64,000 bases of DNA from DATFVA01 sp963774455 (GTDB lineage Bacteria; Bacteroidota; Ignavibacteria; Ignavibacteriales; Ignavibacteriaceae): the NCBI GenBank assembly GCA_963774455.1, contig CAVZFD010000003.1:310001-374000 (forward strand), written 5' to 3'. The notes under the pieces were generated by a model that saw only the letters and a list, made by a program, of their open reading frames with translations, ran no database searches and was not told where the DNA came from. Numbering within the stretch: position 1 is the first letter of the stretch; the number at the start of each line of letters is the position of its first letter. Below are positions 35,719 through 44,932 of this stretch, one piece after another. The position numbers and the translations under genes were made by a program.

Positions 35719-36565
35719 ATGAATACCCTTAAAACTGTCTTCCTGATGACAGTAATGATGATAATATTCCTGCTCGTAGGATACTTTCTTGGAGGCTCCA
35801 CGGGCATGACAATAGCTTTTATATTTGCCCTGCTTGATGAACTTCGGATCATACTGGTTTTCTGATAAGGTTGTACTTTCAATGTACAGGGCGAAACCAG
35901 TAACAGCAGAAACAGCCCCGAAGTTTTACGCATTGGTAGAACAGCTTGCTGCAGGCGCAAATCTGCCTATGCCTAAAGTTTATATAATTAACGACCCTAC
36001 TCCCAATGCTTTTGCAACCGGAAGGAGTCCCGAACATGCCGCAGTAGCCGCAACGACAGGAATTCTTAAAGGACTCAGCAATGAGGAACTTGCCGGCGTC
36101 ATTTCTCACGAACTCGCGCACGTAAAGAACAGGGACATGCTGACAGGCACGATTGCGGCTACCCTGGTTGGAACTATCACCTTTGTGGCTCAGATGGCAG
36201 GCTGGGCTCTTATGTTCGGCAGAAACAGGGACGATGATGACGGAGGAATATCCTCGCTTCTTTTATTAATTCTTGCCCCAATAGCAGCGACGCTCTTACA
36301 GTTAGCTGTTTCAAGATCCCGTGAATTTGCTGCTGATGCAGGCGGTGCTGAAATATCAGGCAACCCGCTTGGACTGGCATCGGCCCTGCGGAAAATATCT
36401 GCAGGCAATGAAGTTAAAGCCCTGAACAATTCCAATCCTGCAACCGCTCATATGTTTATTGTAAATCCTCTGCATGGCGGCGGAGTTATGAAATTATTTT
36501 CCACACATCCACCGATTGAGGAAAGAATCAAACGGCTTGAAAAACTTGCAGCAGAAAAAATATAA
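35719..36565 (+). CDS. htpX: Zinc metalloprotease HtpX (single frameshift near 35836)
   Basis: HtpX is a membrane zinc endopeptidase of family M48 that degrades misfolded membrane proteins. ATG 35719 with a GGAG site starts MNTLKTVFLMTVMMIIFLLVGYF and runs to about FIFALL. Then one extra base at about 35836 shifts the frame, and MNFGSYWFSDKVVLSMYRAKPV continues from 35837. Removing that base gives one protein of about 281 residues, the normal family length. The catalytic motif HELAH, the second-shell NRDML, and the later REFAADAGGAEISGNP with its third metal ligand are intact in the second frame. Two membrane segments follow HEXXH. Either a sequencing error or a recent inactivating mutation. 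Confidence 0.9.
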
Positions 36566-36638
36566 TCATACGCTTCTTGAAGATGGATATGAGAATTGCC
36601 TAAATTAACACTTTCCGTAAGAAATAAGATTACCTGAT

Positions 36639-37244
36639 TTGCTTAAAAAAATCACGACTAGAGATCTTTTAATAATGCTCACAGGAATAATTCTCCTGTC
36701 AGTTGTTACATGCAGAGCGCAGGAGAAAAACAACCTGCAGGTGTTTAATCAACTTGTGGATTCTTCCATCGTCGAATTGGCACCCCTGATACCGGATACA
36801 GTAAGGAATATCAGCCTGGATCTTGAAGAAGGGACTTACTCTGTATTTAACTCGCAAATAATCTCTGACCTGACAGGCAGGGGATACACACTGGTCAGCC
36901 GGGATGATCACTTCAAGCTGCAGTATGTAATAAGTGAAGTTTCAACTTCATACGGTGATATATTCCGGGACGGTTTTTTAGGAGATTACCTTGTTCCGCG
37001 CAAACTGAGTCTTTCGGGCAGCAGCAACCTTTCAGGCAGAACTATAACTACGCATAACTTTAATTATACCTTCCAGGATACTATTGCAGTTGACAGCGTA
37101 AATTCCTACGAAAACCTGGCCTGGCCGTTCACACATGGAAGTCTCCCTTCCGAGCCTTTCTTCTCAGGAATTCTCGAACCCGTAATAGCCGTCGGTACAG
37201 CAGCTCTCGCAGTCATTCTTTTCTTCACGATAAGGAGTAAGTAG
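36639..37244 (+). CDS. Hypothetical exported protein with C-terminal membrane anchor
   Basis: A 201-residue protein of unknown family, start uncertain: TTG 36639 gives a lysine-containing n-region (KKITTRDLLIMLTGIILLSVVTCRAQ); ATG 36675 is the alternative. The signal peptide end is near Q28 (CRAQ). The mature part has alternating VDSSIVELAPLIPDTVRNISLDLEEGTYSVF and a C-terminal transmembrane segment (about 178-198, PVIAVGTAALAVILFFTI) ending IRSK, so it may be tail-anchored. It precedes bamD by 70 bases. No function can be assigned. Confidence 0.6.
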   Translation: MLKKITTRDLLIMLTGIILLSVVTCRAQEKNNLQVFNQLVDSSIVELAPLIPDTVRNISLDLEEGTYSVFNSQIISDLTGRGYTLVSRDDHFKLQYVISEVSTSYGDIFRDGFLGDYLVPRKLSLSGSSNLSGRTITTHNFNYTFQDTIAVDSVNSYENLAWPFTHGSLPSEPFFSGILEPVIAVGTAALAVILFFTIRSK

Positions 37245-37314
37245 CAAAAAATACCTTTGACTACTGTGTTAATTTGGTTATTTTTCGCAATTAAATTATT
37301 AAAAAACCGCTTTT

Positions 37315-38076
37315 ATGAAATATTTATTATTCATTCCCGTATTATTTCTAATTGTTTTTTACGGATGTTCTTCGGGTGTAGACACTACAAATATGACCGG
37401 TCAAAACCGTCTTTCATATGCCATCAGCCTTTTCAACGATGAAGATTATCTTGAAGCTATAAACGAACTTCAGGCTATCCTGCTGCAGTACCCCGGAAGT
37501 GCAATTTCCGATGACGCCCAATTTTATCTTGCCAAATCCCGCTTTGCAAGGGAAGAATACATAATGGCTGCTTTTGAATTCAGTAAGCTGATTAAAAATA
37601 TGCCTGCGAGTGAATTTGTACCTGAATCACAATATATGCTTGCGGACTGCTATTATGAACTTTCACCAGATTATAATCTTGACCAGAAATATACAAGGAA
37701 GGCGATACAGGAATTCCAGGCATTCATAGATTTTTTCCCCACCGATGAAAGAGTCTCTGACGCTGAAAAAAAGATTGATGAACTGAATAATAAGCTGGCG
37801 GAAAAAACATATTCAATTGCCGGCATATACGAAAAAATGGATTACCTGAAGGCCGCAATAATATATTATGATGAGGTTATAGACAATTATCACGATACAC
37901 CATATGCTCCGCTGGCAATGTACAATAAGATAAATGTTCTTGTTGAAAAAGACAGGAACAATGATGCAATTACCGAGATAGATAAGTTCATCGGGAAATA
38001 TCCCGAGAACAAGAGGGTTAGTGAGCTGAAAAATCTTCGGTCTAAGCTTGAAAACCAGTTATCATCATCCATGTAA
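37315..38076 (+). CDS. bamD: Outer membrane protein assembly factor BamD
   Basis: A 253-residue lipoprotein of the Bam complex, which inserts beta-barrels into the outer membrane. The lipobox VFYGC gives lipidation at C18 (start MKYLLFIPVLFLIVFYGC). Five TPR units follow (about 30-245): RLSYAISLFNDEDYLEAINELQAILLQYPGSA, DAQFYLAKSRFAREEYIMAAFEFSKL, AIQEFQAFIDFFPTDERVSDAE, and KAAIIYYDEVIDNYHDTPYAPLAMYNK. This matches YfiO/BamD organisation and length. It directly abuts the thioesterase gene. Confidence 0.92.
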   Translation: MKYLLFIPVLFLIVFYGCSSGVDTTNMTGQNRLSYAISLFNDEDYLEAINELQAILLQYPGSAISDDAQFYLAKSRFAREEYIMAAFEFSKLIKNMPASEFVPESQYMLADCYYELSPDYNLDQKYTRKAIQEFQAFIDFFPTDERVSDAEKKIDELNNKLAEKTYSIAGIYEKMDYLKAAIIYYDEVIDNYHDTPYAPLAMYNKINVLVEKDRNNDAITEIDKFIGKYPENKRVSELKNLRSKLENQLSSSM

Positions 38077-38550
38077 ATGGCTGCCAAAAAAGTCAATGAC
38101 AGTAACATAATAATGACCGAGCTGGTGCTTCCGAACCATACCAACCAGCTTGGAAAACTATTGGGCGGACAGCTTATGCACTGGATAGATATCTGCGCAG
38201 CATTAAGCGCTGCCAAACATTCAAACTATGTTTGCGTAACTGCTTCTGTTGACCGCATCGATTTCCATCATCCTATAAACCTTGGTGATGCCGTTACTCT
38301 GAATGCTTCAGTTAACCGGGCTTTCAATACCTCTATGGAGGTTGGAGTTAAGGTATTTGCTGAATCATTCCTGAAAGGGAACAGGACCCATACTAATTCT
38401 GCATATTTAACCTTCGTGAGCGTGGATAAGAATGGAAAGCCGGTTAAGACAAATGAGATTATTCCTGAAACGGAAGATGAAAAAAGAAGATTTGAAGAAG
38501 CACTTAAAAGAAGAGAGAACAGACTTCTATCCCGTAAAAGGAAGAGTTAA
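38077..38550 (+). CDS. Acyl-CoA thioesterase (hotdog fold, YciA-like)
   Basis: A 157-residue hotdog thioesterase that hydrolyses acyl-CoA to free acid and CoA. Family features: VLPNHTNQLGKLLGGQLMHWIDICAALSAAKH (about 17-48; the N in the NQLG loop and the long helix), VTASVDRIDFHHPINLGDAV (about 57-77) and VGVKVFAE. The C-terminus is lysine-rich (RREN RLLSRKRKS). The ATG follows the bamD stop with no gap. The following gene is read from within its 3' end. Confidence 0.88.
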   Translation: MAAKKVNDSNIIMTELVLPNHTNQLGKLLGGQLMHWIDICAALSAAKHSNYVCVTASVDRIDFHHPINLGDAVTLNASVNRAFNTSMEVGVKVFAESFLKGNRTHTNSAYLTFVSVDKNGKPVKTNEIIPETEDEKRRFEEALKRRENRLLSRKRKS

Positions 38551-40621
38551 CCTCCTGTTTTTTTTATTCCTGCTTTCATATAACAGTTTTCCTCAGGTGC
38601 CGGTCAACGGCTTTTGCAAGTATCAGGATTTTGAGGTCGACTCCGGCTACCAGAAATTATTCTCCCTCAACTATAATGAAGATTCATACACTGACCTCCT
38701 TTTTTTTAATCCTTCCGGAAGAACAGTAACTTCGATTGATGGAAACACAAATGGAACTTTCGGATTGTCTCATACCTACAGCACCGACAGGGAAATTTCT
38801 CTGATCCAGTATATATGGGATAAAAACAGCCAAATATCGGGATATGCTTTTATTTCACGTAAGCGGAGTTCGGCCGGCATATTGAAGTTCAATAATGAGG
38901 GTTATCCTTTGGAAGAAACGAGGGTAAATTTCAACACGTATCCTGAGAACTTAAGTATCGGCGATGTTAATGGCGACGGCATACCGGAACTCCTGATCTC
39001 GGGCAGCGCTTTTAACGGACTTTCGCTGATTTACCAGGAAGGGAAGCTTCGCGAGAAAAAGATAGTAGAAAAGACCAGTTATGCCGAGGCAGCACTTGCT
39101 GATCTTAATAACGATGGTTATCCTGATATAGCCGCATTTGAAATGTTCTCTAACCGGCTGCAGTTTTTATATAACAACAGCAAAGGAAACTTTAACAAGG
39201 TCAGGGAAATATCATTCAGCAACCCGGTAACTTCACTTCAGCCGGCGGATCTTGATCTTGATTCATACACGGACCTGGTATTCACTGAAGAGAAATCGCT
39301 GCTTATATACTACGGGGATTTTGCCTCAGCATACGAGGATACGGTAATTATAAATACGAAATACAGCATTGATAAATTCGTTACAGGTGATTTTAACCGG
39401 GACGGACTGATAGACATAGCCTACATCAACAAACTTAACGGGACACTCTCTCTTATTTACGGCCGGGATAACAGGAAGTTCTACCCGGAACTATTATACC
39501 TGAAAAAAAGTTCGCTGGCAGATATTATCCCTTATTACAGCAAATTTGTTAATGGTATAATCATCTTAAATGGTGAAGGAAAGTATTATCTTATCTCCAA
39601 CCTGGCTTCCATTTCGGACGAAGTAAGTCTCGTATCGGGTGCTTATCCTACAGCAGTATCGTTTTATGACCGCGGAAATAACAGTATCAATGATCTATGC
39701 TTTATCGATGGTTTTAATAAAACTTTCAATCTTATAATCAGGAGCAATTCAGGTATACCTGAAACCTGGTTTCCGGTTCCCTTGTTTGATAATGAAAATG
39801 CTATTGTAGTTAATAACAAACTCCCGGGACAAAAAACATTTTATTGTTTTACCAGGGATAAGAAATTAATAGAGGTTATTAATGTCGATCTTGTAAAATA
39901 TAAATTTAAGAGAAGTTCACTTTACGCACCCGGCAGGATAAAGGATATTAAAATTGATGAAAACACAGGCAGGCTTTATGCTGCTTTCGTAAAGGACGGC
40001 AATCTCGGAGTAACCACTTTTTTGAATGAGAGGGGTCAATACCAGTACTTTACATTTGCCGGATTAAGGAAGAATGTAACTGATGCTGCTCTTTCTATAT
40101 ACAACAGACCTGAAGTATTCTATGCTGTCGAGGATACGAATTTGATAATAGGAGAGCGGTTACTGGCTGCAGGCAGTAAAAATTCTGAATTTGAAACTCA
40201 TATTAAAAACGCGCAGGAAGTTGTTCTCTACGCAGGAAATTTTTTAAATAAAGAAAGTTCGGCGCTATATGGTTTTTTAAGGTCAAAAGATAAAAATGAT
40301 TTAATTTTTTTCCTCGGGCCTGATGCTTTTGCCGTCTCGGGAAGGAATACTCATTCTCCGGGTCTTAGGATAAAAGATAAAAATGAATTATTTTTTGGAA
40401 CCCTTGGATTTAACGGCAGAAAGAAAGTCTGTTTCTATAATCCCGTTCAGAAGAATATCAGTTCGCTTGGACTGACGAACGGGAACAAGACTATTACGCG
40501 CAGTCTGATGATGGAAAATGTAAACTCAAGGTCATTTTTTATTAAAAACATGAACTCCCGTAAATATCACATTATTTATGTTGATGATAATGAAAATTGT
40601 ATCACGATCAGAGAGCTCTAA
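38477..40621 (+). CDS. Exported VCBS/FG-GAP repeat protein
   Basis: A long exported protein with several VCBS/FG-GAP calcium-binding units: SIGDVNGDGIPELLISGS, ALADLNNDGYPDIAAFE, LQPADLDLDSYTDLVFTE, VTGDFNRDGLIDIAYIN. A signal peptide-like stretch KGRVNLLFFLFLLSYNSFPQ lies behind an unusual charged leader. The start is uncertain: ATG 38477 is used, which overlaps the thioesterase gene by 74 bases; the frame stays open to 38432. No T9SS sorting domain ends it; the C-terminus is IIYVDDNENCITIREL. Beta-propeller of unknown function, probably periplasmic or surface. The following gene overlaps by one base, TAATG. Confidence 0.7.
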   Translation: MKKEDLKKHLKEERTDFYPVKGRVNLLFFLFLLSYNSFPQVPVNGFCKYQDFEVDSGYQKLFSLNYNEDSYTDLLFFNPSGRTVTSIDGNTNGTFGLSHTYSTDREISLIQYIWDKNSQISGYAFISRKRSSAGILKFNNEGYPLEETRVNFNTYPENLSIGDVNGDGIPELLISGSAFNGLSLIYQEGKLREKKIVEKTSYAEAALADLNNDGYPDIAAFEMFSNRLQFLYNNSKGNFNKVREISFSNPVTSLQPADLDLDSYTDLVFTEEKSLLIYYGDFASAYEDTVIINTKYSIDKFVTGDFNRDGLIDIAYINKLNGTLSLIYGRDNRKFYPELLYLKKSSLADIIPYYSKFVNGIIILNGEGKYYLISNLASISDEVSLVSGAYPTAVSFYDRGNNSINDLCFIDGFNKTFNLIIRSNSGIPETWFPVPLFDNENAIVVNNKLPGQKTFYCFTRDKKLIEVINVDLVKYKFKRSSLYAPGRIKDIKIDENTGRLYAAFVKDGNLGVTTFLNERGQYQYFTFAGLRKNVTDAALSIYNRPEVFYAVEDTNLIIGERLLAAGSKNSEFETHIKNAQEVVLYAGNFLNKESSALYGFLRSKDKNDLIFFLGPDAFAVSGRNTHSPGLRIKDKNELFFGTLGFNGRKKVCFYNPVQKNISSLGLTNGNKTITRSLMMENVNSRSFFIKNMNSRKYHIIYVDDNENCITIREL

Positions 40622-42288
40622 TGAATAAAAAGCTGCTGCTGCTATTGATCCTAATTTTATATGTATCCGTGTTTTCCCAGGATTGGGACCGGAACAAGCT
40701 CGATTCCCTATACAATTTTTATGTTAATGCTCATAATTACAGCAATACTGAAATGCCGGGAAATGTCCAGGATACCACCCGGATTAAATGCGGGTTCGGC
40801 TCCGCCGCCGAGGTTTTTATTCACTTTAACGAGTTCACTGAATCACAGCAGAGAACGCTGAAAGTTCTAAATGAACGCCCTCTTACGGATGCTAGCATAG
40901 TTTCACCCTCAGGATTTTTCCGTATACATTATTATTCCACTGGAAATTTTGTTCCTCAGTATGACTTAAATGAATTTGCAAAGGCTCTCGATTCTTCATA
41001 TAACTTCGAAGTTAATCATCTCGGTTATCCCCCTCCGCCCGACGATACGCAACAAGGTGTACTGCCGGATAGTGCAGGCGGCGACAGCAGATATGACGTT
41101 TATGTTGTGCCAATGGGTAATTTCTATGGAGAAACATTTTTCGAAACACAGATTGGTCCGGAGCCGAGGTTTACATCTTTTATTAAAGTAGATTATAAAT
41201 TCGGTTCAGGTTTTTATACTCATGGTATCGATGCTGCCAGGGTAACGGCTGCGCATGAGTTTCATCATTCAATACAGGTGGGAAACTATATTTACAGGGA
41301 TGCTGATCTTTTCTTTTATGAACTTACTTCAACCTCGATGGAAGAGTTTGTCTTTAACTCGGTAAATGATTACTACGGATATATGAACGATTATTTCAGA
41401 AACACTGAACGGGCCTTTGGTGAGAATTCAGGCTATAATATAGCCATCTGGAATATTTATATGAAGGACAGATTCGGGTTTAGTATAATTAAGACCCAGT
41501 GGGAAAAGATGCCTGAAATGAGAGCAATAAATGCTATCAATTCCTCTCTATTTGATAAAGGTACAAGTTTCGGAAATGAGCTTAATAAATTCGGGATCTG
41601 GACATTCTTCACAGGTTACAGGGCTGTACCTGGTCAATATTTCGGAGAGGCTGCTAATTATCCGGTGATCCATCTTTCTACTATTATAGATTTTAATACT
41701 CCTACGGTAAATGTAACCATGAATGCTCATCCCACGTCAAATAATTTTGTTGACTTTATCGACCGGTCCAGAAGCGATACCCTGACTGTCCTTGTCACTA
41801 ATACGGACTATTCAAACGGGATTGACAACCCGCAGACATTTTATCCTTTTACATATTATGTATATGACTTTAATGAAACCGGCAGCCAGCAGCTGACCGG
41901 GGTTTATTATTCAAAGCTTACAACCGACAAACCTTCAATGTGGGCATCTTCCGAATTTTTTAATAATTACCTAATCAGGGAAGGTGAAATTCCTCTGGAA
42001 CTCTCTGACTATGCTTTTCCAAATCCTTTCAGATACGGTAGCAACAGTTTTATTTTTTTTCCGGTTAAGAGCAGCGGAGGTTCCGAGGCAAGTCTGAATG
42101 TTTATACTTCCGCAATGGAATTAGTATTTTCAGTCACCAAGCCATTTGATTATTCATCGGGACAAAAAGTGATGAGGTGGAACGGATTGGACAACAAAAA
42201 CCAGAAGGTTCCCTCGGGTGTATATGTATTTATAACACAGTCCGGTAATGAAAAAAAGATTGGGAAACTGGTTATATTTAATGAGTAA
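40621..42288 (+). CDS. Secreted MXAN_6640-like putative metalloprotease
   Basis: A 555-residue protein: start MNKKLLLLLILILYVSVFSQ with a signal peptide cut near 20; a catalytic zinc motif HEFHH at 212-216 (VTAAHEFHHSIQV) followed by DADLFFYELTSTSMEEFVF, which likely supplies the third metal ligand. This corresponds to the MXAN_6640-type putative metalloprotease family. A C-terminal segment (about 465-555) reads FPNPFRYGSNSF, then VPSGVYVFITQSGNEKKIGKLVIFNE, a type IX-like sorting domain. It is therefore a probable secreted peptidase. Translationally coupled to the preceding and following genes. Confidence 0.8.
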   Translation: MNKKLLLLLILILYVSVFSQDWDRNKLDSLYNFYVNAHNYSNTEMPGNVQDTTRIKCGFGSAAEVFIHFNEFTESQQRTLKVLNERPLTDASIVSPSGFFRIHYYSTGNFVPQYDLNEFAKALDSSYNFEVNHLGYPPPPDDTQQGVLPDSAGGDSRYDVYVVPMGNFYGETFFETQIGPEPRFTSFIKVDYKFGSGFYTHGIDAARVTAAHEFHHSIQVGNYIYRDADLFFYELTSTSMEEFVFNSVNDYYGYMNDYFRNTERAFGENSGYNIAIWNIYMKDRFGFSIIKTQWEKMPEMRAINAINSSLFDKGTSFGNELNKFGIWTFFTGYRAVPGQYFGEAANYPVIHLSTIIDFNTPTVNVTMNAHPTSNNFVDFIDRSRSDTLTVLVTNTDYSNGIDNPQTFYPFTYYVYDFNETGSQQLTGVYYSKLTTDKPSMWASSEFFNNYLIREGEIPLELSDYAFPNPFRYGSNSFIFFPVKSSGGSEASLNVYTSAMELVFSVTKPFDYSSGQKVMRWNGLDNKNQKVPSGVYVFITQSGNEKKIGKLVIFNE

Positions 42289-42934
42289 TTTCTCAGTACA
42301 GGCAGAATCATTAAGTAAAACATTTGGAAGAAGACTTATATTCTCCGGACTCAGTTTCGGGTTTGATAAGCATGGAGTTTACGGTATTTCAGGACCTAAT
42401 GGATCAGGCAAATCCACACTGGTTAAAATTATTGCAGGAATCATTTCTCCCTCGGAAGGAAAATTGAAATATATATCCGAAGGTAAAGAGATTCCTCCCG
42501 AAAAACTTCATAACTATATTGGATTTGTATCCCCTTATCTCGTTTTATACGAAGAATTCACTGCGCTGGAAAACCTGGAATTGGTTGCCGATATACGGAA
42601 CGTTTCCTTCAACGAAGAGAGAATAGATTACCTTCTAAAAATATTTTTATTATATGACAGGAAAGATGACCTGGTGAAGACTTATTCCTCAGGGATGAAG
42701 CAAAGGATGAAATTTATCTTTGCCCTGATGCATTCGCCTCAGATGCTCATACTTGACGAGCCTACATCCAACCTGGATGATGAAGGGAAGGAATCTGTTT
42801 ATAAAATTGTGCGTGAAGCAGGCCGGGACATTATTGTACTGATAGCATCTAATGAAAGAACCGACCTGGAACTCTGCAGCGAAAAAATTGTTATACAGGA
42901 TTATAAGAACGTAACAATACAGGATGTAAAGTGA
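42281..42934 (+). CDS. ccmA: Heme exporter ATP-binding protein CcmA
   Basis: A 217-residue ABC ATPase; ATG 42281 (MSNFSVQAESLSKTFG) is preferred over the upstream in-frame ATG 42248 that overlaps the previous gene further. Walker A GPNGSGKST, signature YSSGMKQRMKF, Walker B MLILDEPTSNLD. It is the ATPase of the CcmABC(D) complex that releases holo-CcmE for cytochrome c maturation. It is followed by ccmB with a GTGA overlap. Identification as CcmA rests on the neighbours, because general ABC ATPases look alike. Confidence 0.88.
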   Translation: MSNFSVQAESLSKTFGRRLIFSGLSFGFDKHGVYGISGPNGSGKSTLVKIIAGIISPSEGKLKYISEGKEIPPEKLHNYIGFVSPYLVLYEEFTALENLELVADIRNVSFNEERIDYLLKIFLLYDRKDDLVKTYSSGMKQRMKFIFALMHSPQMLILDEPTSNLDDEGKESVYKIVREAGRDIIVLIASNERTDLELCSEKIVIQDYKNVTIQDVK

Positions 42935-43596
42935 GCTCAAAGTCATATTCTTTATTCCTGAAAGATTTTCGTTCTGAACTCAGAACGCGATATGCTATCA
43001 ACTCACTTGCAATGTTCATAATTGTTGCTATCAGCGTCATAATGTTCTCCATAGGAAATGAAAGGATTAATGAGAACCTGACCGCGGGATTATTCTGGGT
43101 CGTCATATTTTTTACTGCGATGTCAGGACTGGCAAGGGCATTCGTTTCCGAGGAGGAAAGAGGCACTTCGCTTACCCTGCAGCTAATTGCTTCTCCATCT
43201 ACAGTTTTTACCGGGAAGCTGATATTCAATCTTGCGCTTGTTTTTTGTATGAATATTGTAATTGCAGTACTATATTCCGCGGTATTTGAGGCATTTGTAA
43301 TAAGGAATTTTGTCCTTTTTCTCTGTGCTTTTGTACTAGGTAATATCGGCCTGGCAATTTCGTCAACTATAATTGCGGCAATAATTTCAAAAGCCGGGGC
43401 TAAAGGAACACTTTATCCTGTGCTGTCTTTTCCTATATTATTACCTTTAATTTTAACATCCGTACAGCTAACTTTGTTCTCTATTGATGGCACAAGTTTT
43501 GAAAAATCTAAATTTGAGCTCGCTATTTTAATCAGTTACGACGTTATTATGTTAACTGCATCTTATATGCTGTTCGACTTTATATGGAAAGATTAG
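42931..43596 (+). CDS. ccmB: Heme exporter membrane protein CcmB
   Basis: A 221-residue six-helix membrane protein, partner of CcmA. It starts at GTG 42931, overlapping the ccmA stop (GTGA). The sequence FLKDFRSELRTRYAINSLAMFIIVAISVIMFSIG and the conserved FVSEEERGTSLTLQLIASPSTVFTGKLIFN are typical of CcmB. It lies between ccmA and ccmC, as in the standard operon. Confidence 0.92.
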   Translation: MSSKSYSLFLKDFRSELRTRYAINSLAMFIIVAISVIMFSIGNERINENLTAGLFWVVIFFTAMSGLARAFVSEEERGTSLTLQLIASPSTVFTGKLIFNLALVFCMNIVIAVLYSAVFEAFVIRNFVLFLCAFVLGNIGLAISSTIIAAIISKAGAKGTLYPVLSFPILLPLILTSVQLTLFSIDGTSFEKSKFELAILISYDVIMLTASYMLFDFIWKD

Positions 43597-43618
43597 TAAT
43601 TTTAATTGAATATAAACT

Positions 43619-44332
43619 ATGAAAACAATTCTCTGGAAAAGTTTCCTTTTTTTACTTCTCGCCTTCGTGTCCGTGGCGGGAATAGCATTTCCCATAGTTG
43701 AGAATCCAACTCACTGGTACCAGTTTCCGTCTATACCCGGACTCGAAGAAAATGCTAAAATAATTTTCTTTCACGTCCCGACCGCCTGGCTGACTGTAAT
43801 AGCTTTTCTAATGTCAACTATTTACAGTTTTAAATATTTGCGTAAAAGAGATATGAACGACGATATAAAATCCTATACCGCCGCTCAACTTGGAATAATT
43901 TTCTGTATACTTGCAACTGTTACCGGAGCTGTCTGGGCAAAATTTGCCTGGGGTTCTTTCTGGAATTGGGACCCCCGTCAATCAAGCATTTTTGCGTTAT
44001 TACTAATTTACGGTGCATGGTTCGCGCTCAGGTCCTCCATAGAGAATGAAGAGAAGAGAGCGACTCTTTCAGCAGTATATGCAATAATTGCTTTTGTTAC
44101 AGTTCCTTTCTTTATTTTTATAATGCCAAGAATTATGGCAGGTCTGCATCCAGGATCCGCTGATGATACCAATTCAGGCCCTGTGGTTGATTTCAAGATG
44201 AACGCAAATATGATGCTCATCTTTTATCTTTCACTTATCGGGTTCACAATATTATATTTCTGGATGTGGAGAATTGGTTATAAGTCATTGATGTACAAAG
44301 AAAGTTTAAATAAACAACAAATAAGAGGATAA
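43619..44332 (+). CDS. ccmC: Heme transport membrane protein CcmC
   Basis: A 237-residue six-helix membrane protein of the heme-handling CcmC/CcmF/CcsA superfamily, which passes heme to CcmE. The tryptophan-rich WWD-type motif appears as WGSFWNWDPRQSS (about 117-129), with conserved histidines in FHVPTAWL (about 56-63) and LHPG (about 180). Position and length fit CcmC. Confidence 0.93.
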   Translation: MKTILWKSFLFLLLAFVSVAGIAFPIVENPTHWYQFPSIPGLEENAKIIFFHVPTAWLTVIAFLMSTIYSFKYLRKRDMNDDIKSYTAAQLGIIFCILATVTGAVWAKFAWGSFWNWDPRQSSIFALLLIYGAWFALRSSIENEEKRATLSAVYAIIAFVTVPFFIFIMPRIMAGLHPGSADDTNSGPVVDFKMNANMMLIFYLSLIGFTILYFWMWRIGYKSLMYKESLNKQQIRG

Positions 44333-44333
44333 C

Positions 44334-44492
44334 TTGAGCGGACTTTATGATTTCCTGCATAACAATGCGATCTACATCGTTATGATCATCGTTTTGATCG
44401 TCTGGGCAGGGATATTCTTTTTCCTTAACAATCTGGATAAAAGAATGAAGAGTATTGAAAAAGAAATAAAAGGAGATAAGCATGAAAAATAA
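44334..44492 (+). CDS. ccmD: CcmD-like small membrane protein
   Basis: A 52-residue frame with TTG start right after the ccmC stop, and a GAGG-type ribosome site overlapping the ccmC end. It has a single transmembrane segment (about 13-34, IYIVMIIVLIVWAGIFFFL) followed by a charged, coiled-coil-like cytoplasmic tail (LDKRMKSIEKEIKGD). Its size, topology and position between ccmC and ccmE are exactly those of CcmD, which stabilises the CcmABC-CcmE complex. It overlaps the ccmE start by 11 bases. Primary-sequence similarity is weak, as usual for CcmD. Confidence 0.85.
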   Translation: MSGLYDFLHNNAIYIVMIIVLIVWAGIFFFLNNLDKRMKSIEKEIKGDKHEK

Positions 44493-44871
44493 ATATATAT
44501 TCGGCGGCGCTATCATTGTTCTCTTCCTTGGTTTGATGGGTTACCTGTTTACTCAAAGCAACATTAAATACGAAAGTAATTTCTCTAATGTTGTAAGCAC
44601 TGAGAATACCGTTAAAGCAACGGGAAGCTGGGTAAAGGATAAAAATTATGAGATAGATAAAGCCAACAGAACTTTCAGCTTTTATATGGCAGACGAAAAT
44701 GGCAACCAGATGAAGGTTGTATATGACGGAACAATCCCCAATAACTTCGAAACAGCCAAAAGCGTTGTTGTAACAGGACAGTATAAAGATGGATATTTCC
44801 ATGCAAGGGATATATTGACTAAATGCCCTAGCAAATATGAGAATGATAAGGCTAAGACCTCCAGTTTTTAG
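44482..44871 (+). CDS. ccmE: Heme chaperone CcmE, cysteine type
   Basis: A 129-residue periplasmic heme chaperone anchored by an N-terminal helix (about 5-24, FGGAIIVLFLGLMGYLF). Beta-strand features of the OB-fold are present: FYMADENGNQMKVVYDGTIPNNF and VVVTGQYKDGYFHARDIL. The usual covalent heme-binding histidine motif (HxxxY, in LAKHDENY) is replaced by C115-P-S-K-Y119, the CxxxY form known from the System I* variant in archaea and sulfate reducers. It overlaps ccmD and is followed by ccmF. Confidence 0.93.
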   Translation: MKNKYIFGGAIIVLFLGLMGYLFTQSNIKYESNFSNVVSTENTVKATGSWVKDKNYEIDKANRTFSFYMADENGNQMKVVYDGTIPNNFETAKSVVVTGQYKDGYFHARDILTKCPSKYENDKAKTSSF

Positions 44872-44932
44872 TCCATCGATCGTTTATGAACAGTCAGGAT
44901 ATAATTTAAATTAAGATAACACTGAGGAAGAT